Below, one piece after another: positions 1 through 7,782 of a stretch of 64,000 nucleotides of DNA. The DNA comes from Roseisolibacter agri (GTDB taxonomy: Bacteria; Gemmatimonadota; Gemmatimonadetes; Gemmatimonadales; Gemmatimonadaceae): positions 124,001 to 188,000 of the forward strand of contig NZ_BRXS01000002.1 in assembly GCF_030159095.1 (NCBI RefSeq), in the 5' to 3' direction. How positions within the stretch are numbered: position 1 is the first letter of the stretch; each line of letters starts with the position of its first letter. Both the position numbers and the translations under genes were made by a program. Below the pieces are notes generated by a model, which saw nothing but the letters and a program-made list of their open reading frames with translations, searched no databases and was not told where the DNA came from.

Positions 1-2
1 GC

Positions 3-47
3 TACATCGTGACCGTCTCGCGCGCGGGGTACCGGCTGGTGGCCTGA
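3..47 (+). CDS. C-terminal end of a winged-helix response regulator (partial)
   Basis: Only the last 14 codons and a TGA are inside the window. The tail contains SRAGYRLVA, which resembles the final beta-hairpin of OmpR/PhoB-type winged-helix DNA-binding domains (usual form GxGYRL). The gene starts upstream of the window, so its receiver domain cannot be seen. It runs in the same direction as the kinase at 161, but the 113-nt gap gives no proof of an operon. Confidence 0.5.
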   Translation, partial: YIVTVSRAGYRLVA

Positions 48-160
48 CGGGAGGCATCGCGCCCGGGCCCACACGCCCTTCGCGCGTCGCGATCCCGTCC
101 CTATCCTCAGGACGTCACCCTCCCTCTCCCGCGTCGCGCGGGCGCGGGCCCCAGCCGCCG

Positions 161-2536
161 ATGTCGAGCCTCCCGCGCGCCCTCCGCCCCCACGCGTCCG
201 CCCCGCCGTCCGACGGCCTGCCGCTCGGCATGCCGCCGGGCGCGCTCCCGGTCACGGGGCTCCTGACCGTCGCCACGCCGCTGGCCACCGCCGCGGCGCA
301 GCGCCCGCGGCGCGGCTGGCCGCTCGTGCTGGCCGCCTGGGCTGGCTACAGCGCGATGATGGTGATGCTGTTCGAGGTCACCGCCACGCAGGGGACGGCG
401 ACCTTCGGGTGGAGCGTGCCGGTGATGTTCGGCGTCGGCGCGTTCTGGGCCGCCGTGACGCCGCTCGTCCGCCGGCTCACCGTGCGCCTCGCACCGGAGC
501 GCGTGGGCCTCGCGCGCAGCGTCGCGCTGCACGGCGCGGCTGCCCTCGGCCTCTCGGTCGCGAGCATCGTGCTGCGGTGGGCGCTGTTCGCCGTCATCTA
601 CCGCGGCGAGGGCGCGCCGTCGCTGCTCGGCATGCTGGGGCGGCTGCTCGACTACTACGTCTTCCTCTACGCGCTGCTGGTCGCGCTGTCGCGCGCGGCC
701 AACTCGCACCGCGCCTACGTCGAGCGCGCGCGCCACGCGCTGCTGGCCGAGGCGCGCCTCGCGCGCGCGCGCCTCGCGTACCTGCAGCGGCAGCTGCAGC
801 CGCACTTCCTGTTCAACGCGCTCAACGTCACCGCCGAGCTGACGCAGGAAGCGCCGAGCGTCGCCGAGCGGATGCTGCGGCAGCTCGCGCGCCTGCTGCG
901 CGCCGCCACCGCGCACCTCACCGACGCCGAGGTGCGCCTGTACGACGAGCTGCACGTGCTCGACGCGTACGTGGACGTGCAGCGCACGCGCTTCGGCGAC
1001 GCGCTGACCGTGACGTACGACTTCGATCCGCGCGCGATGGACCTGCTGGTCCCCGCGTTCGTGCTGCAGCCGCTGGTCGAGAACGCGATCCGCCACGGCC
1101 TGGCGAGCGGGCAGGGGCAGGTGCGCGTCGCGACGGCGCTGCTCCCGGGCACGCCGGGCGCCGAGCGCCTGCACCTGTCGGTGACGAACGACGGCGCGCC
1201 GCCGCTGGCCACGGAGCGTCCGTCGGTGACGCGCACGGGCGGCCACGGCATCGGCCTGCGCAACACGCGCGACCGGCTGGCGCAGCTCTACGGCGAGTGG
1301 CACCGCTTCGACATCCGCTACGATCCCGGCGTCGGCACGACGGTGGAGCTCGAGCTCCCCGCCCGCTCGGCCCCCGCGCACGCGCCGACGCGCGTGGGTG
1401 CGACGCCGCCCATCGAGAGCGCGCCGCCGCCGGACGCGGCGATCGTCGTCGAGCTGGCGCCCGCCGCGGCCGCGCGCCGCGATGCGCCCGCGCCCGAGCC
1501 GCCCGCCGTGGCGGCCGAGCCGGCGGGCGACGCCGTCGCGGTGTCGCCGGGGCTGCGCGTGCCGTTCCGCGCCATCGCGGGCTTCTGGACCGCGTGCGCG
1601 CTCGTCTGGTGCCTCCAGGTCCTGCTGATGGGGCTCGGCGGCATCGCGCGGCTGGACGAGGCGCGCAACTACCTCGTGCAGTTCGTCGGCGCCGGCACGT
1701 GGGCGCTGCTGACGCCGCTCGTGTTCTGGCTCGCGCGCCGCGTGCGCCTGTCGCGCGAGCGGTGGGCGGGCCCGCTCGCGCTGCACGTCGTCGTGTGCGC
1801 GGTGATCGCGGTGGCGCAGGTCGCGGTGGCGCGCGCCGTGTTCGGCGCCGACGTGCCGCTGTTCTCGATCGCCGTCGTCTTCCCGATGACGCTCAACGGC
1901 GTGATCTACGCGTCGCTGGTGGCGTGGTCGCACGCGCGCGACTTCTCGGTGTGGCACCGCGAGCGCGCGGTCGCGACGGCGCGGCTGGAAGCCGACCTCG
2001 AGATGACGCGCGTGCGCAGCGTCGCCGTGGAGCTGCGGCCGGAGTTCGTCGCCGGCGTGCTCACGGGCGCGGCCGACGTGGCCGTGACCCAGCCCGAGCG
2101 CGCCGAGTCGATCGTCGAGCGGCTGGCCGACCTGCTGCGCACGCTGCTCGACGAGTCGCGCGCCACGCGCGCGCCGACCGTGCGCGAGGAGCTGTCGCTG
2201 CTGGAGCAGTCGCTCGACGTGCTGTCGCTCACGGCGGGGCGCCCCGTGCGCCTGCGCAGCGACGTGCCGGCCGACCTGCAGGGCGCGACGCTGAGCGCCG
2301 GCGCGCTGCGCCGCGTGCTCGACGTCGCGTCCGCGCGCGTGGCCCTCGCCGACGCCGACGCGCTCGAGGTGCGCGTCACCGTGACCGCCGGCGCGTCCGA
2401 CGCCGCCAACGTCTCGGGCGGCGTGGTGCGGGTGACGCGCACCGGCCCGTGGCTGGTGGCGCGCGTCCGCGCGGCCGAAGGCACCAGCGGCAACGCCGGC
2501 CCCGCAGGCGGCGCCTCGCTGGCCGCCGCGTCCTGA
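161..2536 (+). CDS. Tandem LytS/YehU-type sensor histidine kinase with a degenerate second kinase module
   Basis: Membrane sensor kinase of 791 residues. The first half has several hydrophobic segments (about residues 45-180), then a His_kinase-type phosphoacceptor region with LQPHFLFNALN (H215). A GHKL ATPase domain follows, with an N-box (PLVENAIRHG) and a GxGL-type lid (GHGIGLRNTRDRL), ending near residue 405. After a Pro/Ala-rich linker the layout repeats: a second hydrophobic block (about 470-600) and a second coiled region whose matching motif is ELRPEFVAGVL, with Glu628 where His should be. The ATPase-like tail after it has no recognisable N- or G-box. The second half is probably a pseudokinase used for sensing or dimer control. 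The partner regulator follows 35 nt downstream. Family assignment of the first half is firm; the role of the second is inference. Confidence 0.85.
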   Translation: MSSLPRALRPHASAPPSDGLPLGMPPGALPVTGLLTVATPLATAAAQRPRRGWPLVLAAWAGYSAMMVMLFEVTATQGTATFGWSVPVMFGVGAFWAAVTPLVRRLTVRLAPERVGLARSVALHGAAALGLSVASIVLRWALFAVIYRGEGAPSLLGMLGRLLDYYVFLYALLVALSRAANSHRAYVERARHALLAEARLARARLAYLQRQLQPHFLFNALNVTAELTQEAPSVAERMLRQLARLLRAATAHLTDAEVRLYDELHVLDAYVDVQRTRFGDALTVTYDFDPRAMDLLVPAFVLQPLVENAIRHGLASGQGQVRVATALLPGTPGAERLHLSVTNDGAPPLATERPSVTRTGGHGIGLRNTRDRLAQLYGEWHRFDIRYDPGVGTTVELELPARSAPAHAPTRVGATPPIESAPPPDAAIVVELAPAAAARRDAPAPEPPAVAAEPAGDAVAVSPGLRVPFRAIAGFWTACALVWCLQVLLMGLGGIARLDEARNYLVQFVGAGTWALLTPLVFWLARRVRLSRERWAGPLALHVVVCAVIAVAQVAVARAVFGADVPLFSIAVVFPMTLNGVIYASLVAWSHARDFSVWHRERAVATARLEADLEMTRVRSVAVELRPEFVAGVLTGAADVAVTQPERAESIVERLADLLRTLLDESRATRAPTVREELSLLEQSLDVLSLTAGRPVRLRSDVPADLQGATLSAGALRRVLDVASARVALADADALEVRVTVTAGASDAANVSGGVVRVTRTGPWLVARVRAAEGTSGNAGPAGGASLAAAS

Positions 2537-2571
2537 GTCGCGTCCTGAATCTCCCGTCCATCCGATCGCAC

Positions 2572-3399
2572 ATGCCGATCCGAGTCCTCCTGGCCGACGA
2601 CGAGCCGCTCGCCCGACGCCGCCTGCTGCGCTTCCTGCGCGCCGAGACGGACGCCGACGTCGTCGCCGAATGCGGCAGCGGCACCGAAGCGGTGCGCATG
2701 CTGCGCACCGAGCCGATCGACCTCGCGCTCCTCGACGTGCAGATGCCCGACCTCGACGGCTTCGGCGTGATCGCCGAGGTCGGGGCGGACCGCATGCCGC
2801 CGGTCATCTTCGTGACCGCGTACGACGCGTACGCGCTTCGCGCGTTCGAGGTGCACGCGCTCGACTACCTGCTGAAGCCCGTCACCGCGGACCGCTTCCG
2901 CGAGGCGTTCACGCGCGCGCGCGACCACCTGGACCGCGCCAGCACCGCGAGCATGGGCCGCCGGCTGAAAGCGATGCTCGCGACGGTGCTCGCGAACGAG
3001 GAGGTGGACGGCGGCGGCGCGGCGGCCGCCGCGGCCGCGGGCGTGCTCCCCGAGCGGCAGCGCTACGCGGACCGCCTGACGATCAAGGCGAACGGGCGCG
3101 TCTTCTTCGTGCGCGTCAACGAGGTGGACTGGTTCGAGGCGCACGGCAACTACGTGCGCGTGCACGTCGGCACGACGACGCACCTGATCCGCGAGGCGCT
3201 GAGCGTGGTCGAGGCGTCGCTGACGCCGGACCGATTCGCGCGCATCCACCGCAGCACGATCGTGAACATCGATCGCATCAAGGAGCTGCAGCCGTGGTTC
3301 GCGGGGGACTACATCGTGCTCCTCAAGGACGGCACGCAGCTGAAGCTCTCGCGCACCTATCGCGACCAGTTGCAGGTGCGGTTGCACGCGCTGTCCTGA
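2572..3399 (+). CDS. LytTR-family response regulator
   Basis: 275-residue two-domain regulator. The N-terminal receiver domain has the acidic pocket DDE (9-11), the phosphoacceptor D55 in LLDVQMPD, and a conserved Lys in LLKPVT near 105. The C-terminal LytTR DNA-binding domain (about 165-270) has the typical core VDWFEAHGNYVRVH and RIHRSTIVN. An Ala-rich linker near 145-160 joins them. It starts at an ATG 35 nt after the kinase stop, so the two are very likely cotranscribed and form a LytS/LytR-type pair. It is closely similar in layout to the regulator at 63035-63799. Target genes cannot be read from the sequence. Confidence 0.93.
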   Translation: MPIRVLLADDEPLARRRLLRFLRAETDADVVAECGSGTEAVRMLRTEPIDLALLDVQMPDLDGFGVIAEVGADRMPPVIFVTAYDAYALRAFEVHALDYLLKPVTADRFREAFTRARDHLDRASTASMGRRLKAMLATVLANEEVDGGGAAAAAAAGVLPERQRYADRLTIKANGRVFFVRVNEVDWFEAHGNYVRVHVGTTTHLIREALSVVEASLTPDRFARIHRSTIVNIDRIKELQPWFAGDYIVLLKDGTQLKLSRTYRDQLQVRLHALS

Positions 3400-3441
3400 T
3401 CGTTCGTTCGGCGGGCTGGGCTCCGTGCGTGGTCGTCGGAA

Positions 3442-3547
3442 CGCAGGGGCCCCGCCGGCTCGGAAAATGGGGCGGTCGAGCCACGGAGCGCTGCGCGCTC
3501 GTGTCTCGGCACGCCCCATTTTCAGGTCGCTCGGCGGGACCCCTGCG
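3442..3547. repeat. Long imperfect inverted repeat (hairpin)
   Basis: The central arms GAAAATGGGGCG (3463-3474) and its exact complement (3512-3523) are perfect over 12 bp. The palindrome extends outward imperfectly to CGCAGGGG (3442-3449) and its complement (about 3540-3547), and inward into the loop. It occupies the first part of the 423-nt gene-free gap 3400-3822, between the rightward LytTR gene and the leftward gene ending at 3823, so it may act as a two-way terminator. No gene is seen in the gap. Confidence 0.6.
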
Positions 3548-3667
3548 TCCCTCCTTCCCCAGAGGCCCGCGTCACGACATGGAGGAGCGGATGCACGTGC
3601 CCCGTCGCGGCCACGATACAGGGTGCGCTGCGTGCTCCATGATTGCGCGCCCGCCTGTGGGACGTGG

Positions 3668-3768
3668 GGGCGAGGGGGTGGGCGCCGAGCGACCTGAAAT
3701 CGTCGCGTGCGGAGACCCGTAGGGGCTCCGCCGCGAGGATTTCCGAGCCGGCGCCCGCCCCCTCGCCC
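3668..3768. repeat. Second long inverted repeat in the same gap
   Basis: Outer arms 3668-3686 and 3750-3768 match over 18 of 19 bases (GGGCGAGGGGGTGGGCGCC and its complement). Inner arms 3696-3714 and 3726-3743 (GAAATC...GCGGAG) also pair, giving a two-part hairpin of about 100 nt. The rest of the 3400-3822 gap shows no coding signal. Confidence 0.55.
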
Positions 3769-3822
3769 TCACGGCCGCGCGAAGGACTCTGTGCGGGTCT
3801 CCTACGACGCGGCGCGACCGGA

Positions 3823-4290
3823 TCAGCGCGTGGCCGACGCGGGCTTGGGCATCGGCGACTGCCACAGCACGTGCGTGATCATCCAGCGGTTGTCGAACTT
3901 CCCCATCAGCAGGTAGTCGGTGCCCCACCAGGCGGTGACCTTCGCCGCCGCGGTCTGATCCATCACGTCGAGCAGCTCGATCTGCTTCGGCCACTTCGGA
4001 TCGGGCGCCTTGCCGCTCGCCTTCACGCGGTTCGCGAACGCGTGGAACTGCGGCCACGTCATCTGCTGGCCCGGGTTGTAGCGCACCGAGTCGCGCGACC
4101 GACCGAAGCCGTACTTGTAGACCTCGGGGCGGATGGAGCGCACGTGCTTCGTCGAGTCGCCCTCGTAGAAGCCGTCCAGGTAGTCGAGCGAGGCCTGGCG
4201 GACGCCCGCGCTGTCGGCGCGGGTCTGGGCATGCGCCGGCGCGGCGGCGGCGAGCAGGAATGCGGCGAGGGCGAAGGACGGGCGGCGCAT
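3823..4290 (-). CDS. Secreted NTF2-like / putative lumazine-binding family protein
   Basis: 155 residues. An N-terminal signal peptide (MRRPSFALAAFLLAAAAPAHA) predicts export. The mature part (VRQASLDYLDGFYEGD..., ending in W-M-I-T-H-V-L-W-Q) looks like the SnoaL/NTF2-like 'putative lumazine-binding' proteins (Lumazine_bd_2): an N-terminal helix, a curved sheet, and a closing strand that reads 'RWMITHVLW'. Despite the name, ligands of this family are mostly unknown. The ATG at 4290 was chosen because it places the signal peptide at the N-terminus. No operon partner is evident. Confidence 0.68.
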   Translation of the reverse strand: MRRPSFALAAFLLAAAAPAHAQTRADSAGVRQASLDYLDGFYEGDSTKHVRSIRPEVYKYGFGRSRDSVRYNPGQQMTWPQFHAFANRVKASGKAPDPKWPKQIELLDVMDQTAAAKVTAWWGTDYLLMGKFDNRWMITHVLWQSPMPKPASATR

Positions 4291-4412
4291 GCTTCGGAGC
4301 TCCGGGTGAGGGGACCTGCACCGTACGACGCGGACGGGCGGCCGGTGGCGCGCGCGCTGTTCCGCTTCCGTCAACGCGCGCGGTCGCGCGTGGTCGCGCG
4401 TGGTCGCACGCG

Positions 4413-4859
4413 TCACTTCCGGCGGCTCGCCTCGTAGCGCGCGATGAACGTTGCCGGCGGCGTGCTGGCGATGGTCGCGCCCACCGCGTCGAGCGCGAGG
4501 TCGTCGAGCCGCTTGAAGCGCAGGCACGACTTGCCCATGTCCAGCTTGAGCCCGCGCGCCGCGAACGCCTCGCGCAGCCGCCGCTCGTCCTCGCCGTCGC
4601 CGTACACGTTCATCAGGTAGAGCGCGTAGTGGCGCTTCTGCGCCGCCAGCGCGGCGTAGCACAGCGGCTGCTTGTTGTAGGTGTCGGGATACTCGCTCAG
4701 CGGGATGCCGTAGCAGATCATCCCGAAGCCCATCGTCTCGCGGTAGCCGGCGGGGAGGTGCTGCAGCACGAGATCGCGCACCGCCGCGACGACGGCGCGG
4801 CGCTCCTCCGGCAGCTCGGCCAGATATTCGTCGACGGTGGCGGCGGCGCTCTGCACCAT
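4413..4859 (-). CDS. DUF1801 (YdhG-like) protein
   Basis: 148 residues. It matches the DUF1801 pattern: a start like 'VDEYLAELPEERRAVVAAVRDLV', then 'YRETMGFGMICYGIPL', 'YALYLMNVYG' and a C-terminal 'DMGKSCLRFKRLDDL'. These are small cytosolic alpha/beta proteins related to the frataxin-like/YdhG fold; their biochemical role is not settled. It is the last leftward gene of a run of four small-protein genes (DUF3052, an unknown, DinB, DUF1801), but is separated from DinB by 22 nt rather than overlapping it. Confidence 0.8.
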   Translation of the reverse strand: MVQSAAATVDEYLAELPEERRAVVAAVRDLVLQHLPAGYRETMGFGMICYGIPLSEYPDTYNKQPLCYAALAAQKRHYALYLMNVYGDGEDERRLREAFAARGLKLDMGKSCLRFKRLDDLALDAVGATIASTPPATFIARYEASRRK

Positions 4860-4881
4860 GGGACGCGCGGTGGGGATGGGG

Positions 4882-5364
4882 TCAGGCGTCGCGGCGGATC
4901 GACGCGCCGCGCGCCCAGAGGATGAAGTCCGTGGGCAGCGGCGTGCCGCCGCCCTCGCGGACCATGAGCGCGATCTGCCCGCGGTGGTAGCTGCCGTGCA
5001 GCGCGACGTGCGCGACGATCTCGCGCACCGTGCTGCGATGCGGCTCGCCGGTGGTGGTGCGGTAGGCGACCGGCTCGTCGAGCGCGTCGGGGTCGAGCGC
5101 GTCGACGTGCGCGCGCAGCGCGTCGGCGGTCTCCGCGGCCAGCGTCGCCGCCTCGCCCAGCGAGAGCTGCGGCCACACCGGATGCTCGGGCGCACGCCCC
5201 TGCAGGCGCGCGAGCCACACGTGCTCCGCGGCGGCGACGTGGGCGTACAGCGCGCGCGCGGCCTCGGTGCGCGGCGACGTCGCGGGCAGCGACTGCAGCG
5301 ACTCGCGCGCGCGCACGTCGGCCCAGCGCAGGTGGTCCAGCAGCGCGAGCAGCGTCGCGGGCAT
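4882..5364 (-). CDS. DinB-family putative metal-dependent enzyme
   Basis: 160 residues with the four-helix DinB/YfiT-like layout. 'LLDHLRWADVRARESL' is followed by 'AAEHVWLARLQG' and, near the C-terminus, 'VAHVALHGSYHRGQIALM', which carries the HGxYHRGQ motif typical of DinB proteins. The three histidines (around H48, H128, H132) are the usual metal triad. DinB-superfamily members include thiol-dependent transferases, but this member's substrate is unknown. The start ATG overlaps the stop of the upstream gene (ATGA), so the two are translationally coupled. Confidence 0.82.
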   Translation of the reverse strand: MPATLLALLDHLRWADVRARESLQSLPATSPRTEAARALYAHVAAAEHVWLARLQGRAPEHPVWPQLSLGEAATLAAETADALRAHVDALDPDALDEPVAYRTTTGEPHRSTVREIVAHVALHGSYHRGQIALMVREGGGTPLPTDFILWARGASIRRDA

Positions 5365-5879
5365 CAGGCGGCTCCGTGGTGCGCGGGGGACGACAGCCAC
5401 CGCGCGAGGTACGCGTCGACGCGCGCGGCCAGCGGCGCCCGGTCGGCGTCGTCCGTCATCACCGTGTCGACCCACGCGTCGCGCTCGAACGCGATGACCT
5501 GCAGGTCCCACACGCAGAACGACTCGCCGTCGCGCGCGGGGCGCCACGACGCGCCGGGACGCTGGTCGCGCCGCAGCACGCGCACGGGCAGCTCGTTCTC
5601 CTCGCTCCACCAGCCGAGGACGAGGTAGTCGGCGCCGCGGCCGCGGTGCGCGATGAGGAAGCCGACGCCCAAGCGCCGCGGCGCGATCGCGGGCCGGGGC
5701 AGGGTGGCGAGCGCCGTCGCGACGCCCTCGTCGAACGCGTCCCACGGCAGCGGCGCGTCGTCGACCGTGATCGCGTAGCGCTTCAGGCGCCAGCCGTCAT
5801 GCGCGAGCACGTCGCGCGCGACGATCGGACGCGGCGCGAACGGCCGCACCTCCAGCGCGTCCTGCACGCTCGTCGTCAT
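5364..5879 (-). CDS. Conserved hypothetical protein in the DUF3052-DinB operon
   Basis: 171 residues, no family recognised. It is soluble and rich in Trp and charged residues, with 'WDAFDEG', 'LVLGWWSEENELPVRV' and 'WDLQVIAFERDAW'. It has no signal peptide or membrane segment. It overlaps DUF3052 upstream and DinB downstream by 4 nt each (ATGA at both joints), so the three proteins are made together. The 'LVLGWWSEENELPV' stretch suggests a beta-sheet core. No function is proposed. Confidence 0.62.
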   Translation of the reverse strand: MTTSVQDALEVRPFAPRPIVARDVLAHDGWRLKRYAITVDDAPLPWDAFDEGVATALATLPRPAIAPRRLGVGFLIAHRGRGADYLVLGWWSEENELPVRVLRRDQRPGASWRPARDGESFCVWDLQVIAFERDAWVDTVMTDDADRAPLAARVDAYLARWLSSPAHHGAA

Positions 5880-6289
5880 GACGTCACCCGCCGGTGGAGG
5901 AACTTGAGGCCGGACCACACGTCGTCCACCGCGCACACCTTCACGTCCACGAGGCCCGTCGCGAGCCCGAGGCGCCGCACGACGTCCTCGGTGATGTCGG
6001 TCGGCTGGCGCGACGCCTTCTTGGGCCACGCGACCCAGAGCATCGCGCCGCGCGGCAGCGCGCGGGCGGCGGTCTCCAGCTCGGGCGCGAGCGTGGCGGC
6101 CTGGCGCGCGAACAGCAGCAGCACGTCGGCCGACGCAGCGCCGTCGCCGCGCGTGGAGGTGAGCACGACGTCGTCGGGGAGCGGCGCGAGCGTGTCGGCG
6201 AAGTCGGGCGGCGCATCGACGAGCGCGACGCGATGGCCGGCCTTGATGCCGAGCTTCTGCCCGAGCGGCTTGCCGGAGTAGCCGGCCAT
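5876..6289 (-). CDS. DUF3052 family protein
   Basis: 137 residues. The start 'MAGYSGKPLGQKLGIKAG', the middle 'ADVLLLFARQAATL', and 'GAMLWVAWPKKASRQPTDITEDVVRRLGLATGLVDVKV' (given here in parts of one motif series) fit the DUF3052 family. Members resemble a small Rossmann-like domain and have no known activity. It is the first gene of a three-gene leftward operon and overlaps the next gene by 4 nt. A short leader of about 70 nt separates it from the YggT gene. Confidence 0.76.
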   Translation of the reverse strand: MAGYSGKPLGQKLGIKAGHRVALVDAPPDFADTLAPLPDDVVLTSTRGDGAASADVLLLFARQAATLAPELETAARALPRGAMLWVAWPKKASRQPTDITEDVVRRLGLATGLVDVKVCAVDDVWSGLKFLHRRVTS

Positions 6290-6365
6290 GATCGGGAGGG
6301 GCTGGAGACGTCCGCGACGAGCTTCGCGACGTTAGCGCGGCCGCGCGGGCGGGGCTAGATGCCGC

Positions 6366-6956
6366 TCAGATGCCGCGCAGCAGCAGGCCCTGGAGCAGCG
6401 TGAGACCGAAGTACGCCACCAGCGGCGTGAGGTCGACCATGCCGAGCGTGGGGATGACCTGCCGCAGCGGGCGCAGCATCCACTCGGTGAGCACGAATGC
6501 CCAGCGGATCCAGCGCGAGTATGGCGACAGCTGGAACCAGCTCGAGATCACGCGGGCGAACAGTGCCGCCTTGAGGATGCCGAACGTCCACGCGACGAGC
6601 AGCGCGAACAGCCCGCGCGGTCCGGACTGCACCGCGTACAGGGCGCCGAGCAGCTCGTTGCGGACGAAGCCGAGCAGCGACAGCAGCACGATGCCGCCGA
6701 CGACGACCGCGGCGAGCGTCCACCAGGGCGCGTGCGCGGGCTGGCCGCCGGCCCGCAGGATGCGCCGCTCCATCGGCTGGAACATCGGGTCGATGCGCGA
6801 GCGCGTGAGGCGCGCGACGCCGCTGAACGGCGAGAGGCGCCGCGTGCGCGCGGCCCAGCTCAGGCCCGCTGCGGCCGCGACGAGCACCGCGCCCGCGAGG
6901 AGCACGACGCGCAGCGCGCCGAGCGCCACGCCGGTGGCGTAAAGGATGGTCTCCAC
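6366..6956 (-). CDS. YggT-family integral membrane protein
   Basis: 196 residues with four or five hydrophobic segments. The C-terminal half (FARVISSWFQLSPYS, then 'LRPLRQVIPTLGMVDLTPLVAYF') carries the YggT signature. This family consists of small membrane proteins linked to osmotic tolerance and, in some bacteria, to division or photosystem assembly; the molecular role is unclear. An N-terminal extension with its own transmembrane helices makes it longer than the roughly 100-residue minimal members. The start is a GTG at 6956; ATG alternatives downstream would remove the first helix. Confidence 0.76.
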   Translation of the reverse strand: METILYATGVALGALRVVLLAGAVLVAAAAGLSWAARTRRLSPFSGVARLTRSRIDPMFQPMERRILRAGGQPAHAPWWTLAAVVVGGIVLLSLLGFVRNELLGALYAVQSGPRGLFALLVAWTFGILKAALFARVISSWFQLSPYSRWIRWAFVLTEWMLRPLRQVIPTLGMVDLTPLVAYFGLTLLQGLLLRGI

Positions 6957-7005
6957 GTGGGGAAAGCTCTCCCGGATGCGGGCCGCGCGGAAGGTCGCGC
7001 GGCGG

Positions 7006-7782
7006 TCAGAGCCCCGTCGGCTCGCCCACGAACGACCACGGCACGCCGAACGTGCGCTCGATCTCCTCGCCGAGCGCCTGCACGCCGAGCGTCTCGGTCG
7101 CGTAGTGGCCCGCGTAGATCACGACGATCCCGCGCTCCACCGCCTCGACCGCGGTGTGGTGCGGGCCCTCGCCGACGATCAGCGTATCGAGCCCGCGCTC
7201 CGAGGCCTCGCGCAGCGAGTCGATCGACGCGCCGCCGCCGGTGCACATCCCCCAGCGGCGCGTGCGACGTCCCGGCGCGATGGGCGTGTGCACGGTCGTG
7301 TGGCCGTACCGCGCGGCGAACGCGGTGGCGCGCGCCGCCAGCTCCGCGGTGTCGAGGTCCGACTCGCCGCTCAGCCCCACCTCGATGTTCTTGTAGCGCA
7401 AGAACCCACCACTCGGCGCGAGGCCGAGCAACGACGCGAGGCGCGCGTTGTTGCCGAGGGTGGGATGCACGTCGAGCGGGATGTGCGAGCCGTAGACCGC
7501 GAGGCCGTGCGCCAGCAGCAGTCGCATGCGCTCGTACGCGGCGCCGACGAACGGCTGCGCGCCGTTCCAGAACATCCCGTGGTGCACGAGCAGCAACGAT
7601 GCGCCGGCCGCGATCGCTCCCTCGATGGCGGGGCGCGAGAAGTCCACCGCCGCGGCGACGCGCGACACCGTACCCGCGTTCGCGACCTGCAGGCCGTTCA
7701 GCGCGCCCGAGTAGTCGGGGATCTCGGGGGTGCGCAGCGTCGCGTCGAGGTGCGCGACGATCGCGTCGAGCGTGGCGGTCAT
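7006..7782 (-). CDS. Nif3-like dinuclear metal centre protein
   Basis: 258 residues. It follows the Nif3/DUF34 (YbgI) family, which forms toroidal hexamers binding two metals per subunit. Visible ligand motifs are 'LLLVHHGMFW' (HH), 'GSHIPLDVHPTLGNN' (SHxxxD) and the C-terminal 'YAGHYATE' (H and E). Annotations such as GTP cyclohydrolase I type 2 exist for the family but the physiological substrate is unsettled. The start ATG overlaps the stop of the upstream BMP lipoprotein gene (ATGA), so expression is coupled to it. Confidence 0.87.
   Translation of the reverse strand: MTATLDAIVAHLDATLRTPEIPDYSGALNGLQVANAGTVSRVAAAVDFSRPAIEGAIAAGASLLLVHHGMFWNGAQPFVGAAYERMRLLLAHGLAVYGSHIPLDVHPTLGNNARLASLLGLAPSGGFLRYKNIEVGLSGESDLDTAELAARATAFAARYGHTTVHTPIAPGRRTRRWGMCTGGGASIDSLREASERGLDTLIVGEGPHHTAVEAVERGIVVIYAGHYATETLGVQALGEEIERTFGVPWSFVGEPTGL

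Noticed and set aside
3425-3697. A 90-codon frame in the 3400-3822 gap
   Set aside because: It runs through the hairpin at 3442-3547, has no start signal and is composed of Arg/Ala/Pro/Gly only.
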